DNA from: JAXIPB01 sp045403155
Lineage (GTDB): Bacteria; Actinomycetota; Actinomycetes; Mycobacteriales; Micromonosporaceae
Assembly (NCBI GenBank): GCA_045403155.1
Contig: JAXIPB010000239.1
Location: 1 to 5,639, forward strand
Reading direction: 5' to 3'
DNA length: 5,639 bases
The notes below the pieces were generated by a model. It saw nothing but the letters and a program-made list of their open reading frames with translations, was not told the origin of the DNA and did no database searches. Made by a program: the position numbers and the translations under genes. This document shows, in pieces, positions 5,296 through 5,639 of the stretch. The number at the start of each line of letters is the position of its first letter. Position 1 is the first letter of the stretch.

Positions 5296-5580
5296 CTATC
5301 TCCGAGCTTGATCGAAGCGACGATATGGTCGTCCCCCGGCAGCCAATCTGCCGCTTCGATCAAGGCGGACCGGGCTGCTGTGACGCGACGCGTGGTGATA
5401 CGGCGGGCCGATCATGATTTGCGAGGCATGATTAGCGAGGAGGGGCGCCTGTGGGGCGTCGACCATGCGGGAGATAGCAAGTTCTGGTAGCAAAGCAACG
5501 TTCCGCGTCACATCCTCACCGCCAATGGAGATCTTGGCCATCTGCACGCAGCCCTTCGCCGTCAAGATCTCCGTGATCAT
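5296..5580 (-). CDS. Doubtful small reading frame, possibly a decayed gene
   Basis: A 94-codon minus-strand frame starts at ATG 5580 with GGAGGA (5596-5591) ten bases upstream, a plausible ribosome-binding site. The first 26 codons have G or C at the third position in about 23 cases, as expected of coding DNA in this genome. After about codon 50 the product becomes Arg/His/Pro-rich (for example PPYHHASRHSSPVRLDR) and looks non-coding. The frame also runs through both strong inverted repeats. The 14-nt tandem repeat at 5413-5440 would shift the frame at about codon 51. Deleting one copy gives a frame of 68 codons ending at TGA (5362-5360) in the right arm of the 13-bp inverted repeat. I recognise no family. 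It may be noise, a small gene or a frameshifted remnant. Confidence 0.22.
   Translation of the reverse strand: MITEILTAKGCVQMAKISIGGEDVTRNVALLPELAISRMVDAPQAPLLANHASQIMIGPPYHHASRHSSPVRLDRSGRLAAGGRPYRRFDQARR
5307..5364 (+). terminator. 13-bp inverted repeat with two nested hairpins; possible pafBC terminator
   Basis: CTTGATCGAAGCG (5307-5319) is perfectly complementary to CGCTTCGATCAAG (5352-5364). The 32-nt interior holds two 4-bp hairpins that abut the main stem exactly: ACGA/TCGT (5320-5323, 5329-5332) and GCAG/CTGC (5339-5342, 5348-5351), each with a 5-nt loop. CCCCCG (5333-5338) joins them. Folded as RNA this would be a three-way junction. It begins 15 nt after the pafC stop, the right place for a terminator, and actinobacterial terminators often lack a U-tract, as here. 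It could instead be a structured RNA or a mobile-element end. Confidence 0.5.
5413..5440. repeat. 14-nt tandem repeat with one mismatch
   Basis: CATGATTTGCGAGG (5413-5426) is followed directly by CATGATTAGCGAGG (5427-5440), with 13 of 14 bases identical. The period is not a multiple of three, so it would disrupt any protein read through it. Confidence 0.9.
5527..5572. repeat. Perfect 10-bp inverted repeat around a 26-nt interior
   Basis: GGAGATCTTG (5527-5536) is perfectly complementary to CAAGATCTCC (5563-5572). As RNA the stem can extend inward by a G-U and a C-G pair. The interior includes a smaller CTGC/GCAG pair (5542-5545, 5548-5551). No U-tract follows on either strand. It may be a terminator, a binding site or part of a repeat element. 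Confidence 0.7.
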
Positions 5581-5639
5581 GAGGTCAGCGTCCTCCAGAA
5601 GCGCCGATCATGATGCGATGAAGGAGCGGGGCCTCCGCT

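Larger units (their letters stand above)
5292..5639. other. Repeat-rich region downstream of pafC without a confident gene
   Basis: These 348 bases hold no recognisable coding sequence. They contain a perfect 13-bp and a perfect 10-bp inverted repeat, a 14-nt tandem repeat and three copies of GATCATGA (5410, 5575, 5606). They also hold two 9-bp inverted pairs (5295-5303 with 5470-5478, and 5379-5387 with 5504-5512). Base composition looks less G/C-rich than the genes. tatA and tatC, commonly found after pafC in actinobacteria, do not begin here. No tRNA or rRNA pattern is seen. Confidence 0.7.

Noticed and set aside
5295..5478. Possible small mobile element bounded by 9-bp inverted repeats GCTATCTCC / GGAGATAGC
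   Set aside because: A 9-bp match is expected by chance fairly often within 350 bases, there are no clear target-site duplications at the ends, and no transposase lies inside.
5379..5512. 9-bp inverted pair TGTGACGCG / CGCGTCACA
   Set aside because: The arms are 116 nt apart and short; without recurrence elsewhere it cannot be separated from chance.
5618..5639. Start of a plus-strand gene at ATG 5618 (MKERGLR...)
   Set aside because: Only seven codons are in the window, the reading does not resemble TatA or any protein I recognise, and no ribosome-binding site stands before it.

Overview
This window is chromosomal DNA from a high-GC Gram-positive bacterium (Actinomycetota). The proof is the Pup ligase gene pafA together with the paralogous regulator genes pafB and pafC, a combination typical of the actinobacterial pupylation locus. 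The codons are strongly G/C-biased at third positions. The family cannot be fixed from sequence alone. The proteins resemble the Mycobacterium tuberculosis ones closely, but the gene order differs from that species.

Layout. Bases 1-444 hold the 3' three-quarters of an rmlC-type dTDP-4-dehydrorhamnose 3,5-epimerase (+). pafA follows at 487-1845 (+), then a small single-span, tail-anchored membrane protein gene at 1874-2107 (+). A DUF3866-family gene lies on the minus strand (3214 to 2120), tail-to-tail with the membrane protein gene and head-to-head with pafB. pafB (3287-4294) and pafC (4308-5291) form a translationally compact pair on the plus strand. The last 350 bases hold no gene that can be called with confidence. 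They are rich in inverted and direct repeats, and there is one weak minus-strand reading frame.

How the genes work together. PafA attaches the small protein Pup to lysines of target proteins, marking them for the actinobacterial proteasome. PafB and PafC are WYL-domain proteins that act together as a DNA-damage-responsive transcriptional activator, and are not proteasome components despite their name. No pup, dop, prcA or prcB is present here. The functions of the small membrane protein and of DUF3866 are unknown.

Recurring sequence features. Four complete genes (pafA, the membrane protein gene, the DUF3866 gene and pafB) have a TANNNT -10-like hexamer only 6-9 nt before the start codon and no convincing Shine-Dalgarno sequence, which suggests leaderless mRNAs. 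Short tandem duplications of 14-17 nt sit at three gene junctions and in the downstream intergenic region. The one at pafB-pafC has turned a simple ATGA overlap into a relay through a six-codon reading frame. The one between the membrane protein gene and DUF3866 has separated two genes whose stop codons probably once shared a single CTAG. Downstream of pafC a perfect 13-bp inverted repeat encloses two further small hairpins, a predicted three-way junction.
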